From: Agaribacillus aureus
GTDB taxonomy: Bacteria; Bacteroidota; Bacteroidia; Cytophagales; Cyclobacteriaceae
Length of the DNA: 64,000 bases
Assembly: GCA_030442055.1 (NCBI GenBank)
Contig: JAUJEB010000005.1
Location: 372,001-436,000, forward strand
Reading direction: 5' to 3'
The notes below the pieces were generated by a model. It did not search any database. It saw only the letters and a program-made list of their open reading frames with translations, and had not been told where the DNA came from. The stretch's first letter is position 1, and each line of letters begins with the position of its first letter. The translations under genes and the position numbers were made by a program. Positions 62,746 through 64,000 of the stretch are shown in pieces.

Positions 62746-63323
62746 ATTGCGATAAGGTAAAACAAAACATTTACGGTTACGATGAGTTGACCGAAACAGA
62801 GAAAGGATCGCTGCATGATCATATAGCTCAATGTAATTCATGCGCCTTGTTATTCAGGGAAATGCAGCAACAACGCGCGCTTTTTAGAAAAGCCTCGCAA
62901 TGGAAAGATCTTCCGCCAAACCCCGACCGGTTGACGCAAAACGTTATGTCTTCCATAAAAACTCCCGCGGGAAGGAAGGTCAGACCGGTGGGTGAGATGA
63001 TCGATCGGATCAATTTGGTACCGCTGCGGTTGGCGTTAACTTCCTTGTCGTTTTTTCTAATCATCTTTTTTGTCTCGGAGTATAATATGACCCAAAGTAC
63101 ATCACGCTATAACAAATCATATAGTGAGACATTGTTGAGCGAAAAAAAGGAAGCTTTAGATTCCGGACGTTTGGTGGAGAGGTTAAAACAAAAAAAAAGA
63201 CCAACGCCATTCACCTCATTTTATGATTGTATAAAGCGCTGCGGGTTAGCGGATTGGCAATATTTATGTGAAGAATGCAAGATCAAATTCCAAAAACTAG
63301 TAAAAAAATATGAAAACAGTTAA
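62742..63323 (+). CDS. Zinc-finger membrane anti-sigma factor
   Basis: 193 residues. An N-terminal zf-HC2 zinc site (H27-x3-C31-x2-C34) binds the sigma factor; a transmembrane helix (about 107-125, LALTSLSFFLIIFFVSEYN) and a C-terminal region (SYSETLLSEKKEALDSGRLV) follow, with four further cysteines (about 163, 168, 177, 180). It should hold the ECF sigma at the membrane until a signal triggers release. The extra Cys-rich tail is unusual. It overlaps the lipoprotein gene at 63310 by 14 bases. Confidence 0.9.
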   Translation: MNCDKVKQNIYGYDELTETEKGSLHDHIAQCNSCALLFREMQQQRALFRKASQWKDLPPNPDRLTQNVMSSIKTPAGRKVRPVGEMIDRINLVPLRLALTSLSFFLIIFFVSEYNMTQSTSRYNKSYSETLLSEKKEALDSGRLVERLKQKKRPTPFTSFYDCIKRCGLADWQYLCEECKIKFQKLVKKYENS

Positions 63324-64000
63324 GCATTGGATTGTAATTATTGGGGTAATTTGTTTGTTCTCCTCATGCCAGGAACGGAACATTTTAACTGAAACCGTAG
63401 TACACCCTGACGGATCGCTTGACCGGGTCATCACATTGGAAGATTTCAGCAAATCAGCGATCAATCGGAATCGATTTGGCATCAGCCCAAAATCTGGATG
63501 GGAAATTGAGCTTGACAGCATCAAGTCCAAGAATGATTCCTCGAAATTAGGCAAGAAAAAAAAGCTGGTTATCCGTTTTCGAAAACACTTTTCCTCGGCC
63601 CAGGAGTCCAATGAAGAATTAAATACTTCGGTTGATACGCTTTTTACCATCAAGTCCACTTTTGAAAAGCGATTCAGGTGGTTTTATACGTACTTATACT
63701 ATTCAGATACCTACGGCGCTATTGACCGGTTTAAGTATGTTTCACAGGAGGATTACTTTACACAGGAAGACTATGCTTTCATTGACCGTCTTCCGGCGGA
63801 AGGTAAGGAAATTTCAAAGGCCGACAAGCTTTTTGACGAATATCTACATGATAAAATAGGTGATGAATATGCGGTGCATGGCATTTTTGAAGAGCAATAT
63901 CATATACTGACTTCTTTGATGGAGTCGTATAAGCTTGAAAGCCGGTGGTTTGATACACTATCCAAACATAAGGAATCGCTTTTGGATCTTGCAAAAATGG
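63310..64000 (+). CDS. Lipoprotein of the ECF operon, unknown function (right edge)
   Basis: The ATG at 63310 starts MKTVKHWIVIIGVICLFSSC, a lipoprotein signal, followed by QERNILTETVVHPDGSLDRV and a charged mixed alpha/beta domain that remains open at base 64000 (230 residues visible). It is the third gene of the sigma/anti-sigma operon. Its surface position and coupling to the anti-sigma factor suggest that it may be part of the signal or a product of the response. It is not recognised. Confidence 0.8.
   Translation, partial: MKTVKHWIVIIGVICLFSSCQERNILTETVVHPDGSLDRVITLEDFSKSAINRNRFGISPKSGWEIELDSIKSKNDSSKLGKKKKLVIRFRKHFSSAQESNEELNTSVDTLFTIKSTFEKRFRWFYTYLYYSDTYGAIDRFKYVSQEDYFTQEDYAFIDRLPAEGKEISKADKLFDEYLHDKIGDEYAVHGIFEEQYHILTSLMESYKLESRWFDTLSKHKESLLDLAKM

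Noticed and set aside
1-64000. tRNA, rRNA, CRISPR arrays, insertion sequences and prophage
   Set aside because: No tRNA-like cloverleaf with a GTTCGA-type arm, no repeat-spacer array, no transposase or integrase, and no terminal inverted repeats were recognised by eye; a dedicated scan could still find a small RNA.

Overview
The window looks like chromosomal DNA of a gliding-type Bacteroidota, most likely order Cytophagales (Fulvivirga/Flammeovirga-like). The evidence is the gene content: a SusC/SusD pair with an ECF sigma/FecR cascade, several TonB-dependent receptors, a sensor kinase with a 'two component regulator propeller', DUF2911, DUF6268-type barrels, a Planctomycete-type cytochrome/DUF1553 + DUF1501 pair, and many small Cys-lipoproteins. 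Base composition is moderate and fairly even. I saw no rRNA, tRNA, CRISPR array or insertion sequence. Family names are from recognition of the sequence alone; no database search was possible.

Left end (1-7.4 kb): a vitamin-uptake region on the minus strand. It has a PnuC/PnuT-type transporter overlapping a NadR-like P-loop kinase, then two TPP riboswitches in tandem, then a TonB-dependent receptor, a DUF6687-like protein and the start of a probable thiamine pyrophosphokinase. Small secreted and membrane proteins and a KilA-N gene (7.8-8.7 kb) follow.

8.7-17.4 kb: a complete cell-surface signalling and import unit (ECF sigma, FecR anti-sigma, SusC with an N-terminal STN domain, SusD, and a secreted endonuclease/exonuclease/phosphatase lipoprotein), then a pair of very small genes. 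17.4-18.7 kb is nearly gene-free.

18.7-24.2 kb: a TonB receptor and a lipoprotein that share a 15-bp operator-like palindrome (probably a metal, perhaps zinc, regulon), a divergent glycerate kinase, and a Crp/Fnr regulator overlapping a thioredoxin-fold protein that has no cysteines. 24.3-29.5 kb: a sigma54 response regulator and a very large propeller sensor kinase. 29.5-36.1 kb: outer-membrane barrels, a degenerate phosphoesterase fused to an Omp85 barrel, and a divergent Pycsar-effector-like membrane protein with a decayed HD domain.

36.4-57.3 kb: an AraC regulator with an SRPBCC protein, the DUF1553/DUF1501 pair, a GAF-LuxR regulator, an SDR translationally coupled to a divergent QueA-like protein, DUF2911, a large secreted alpha/beta hydrolase, a PrsW-like protease, a tandem FKBP lipoprotein, a cold-shock operon and a PadR/FtsX-permease pair.

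57.5-64 kb: a secreted HExxH protease-propeller-barrel protein, a variant archaemetzincin, a divergent metal-type MerR with a textbook stretched promoter, and an ECF sigma/anti-sigma/lipoprotein operon running off the right edge. The most novel-looking items are the Pycsar-like gene, the QueA-like/SDR pair, the phosphoesterase-Omp85 fusion, the shared palindromic operators and the protease-propeller-barrel protein.
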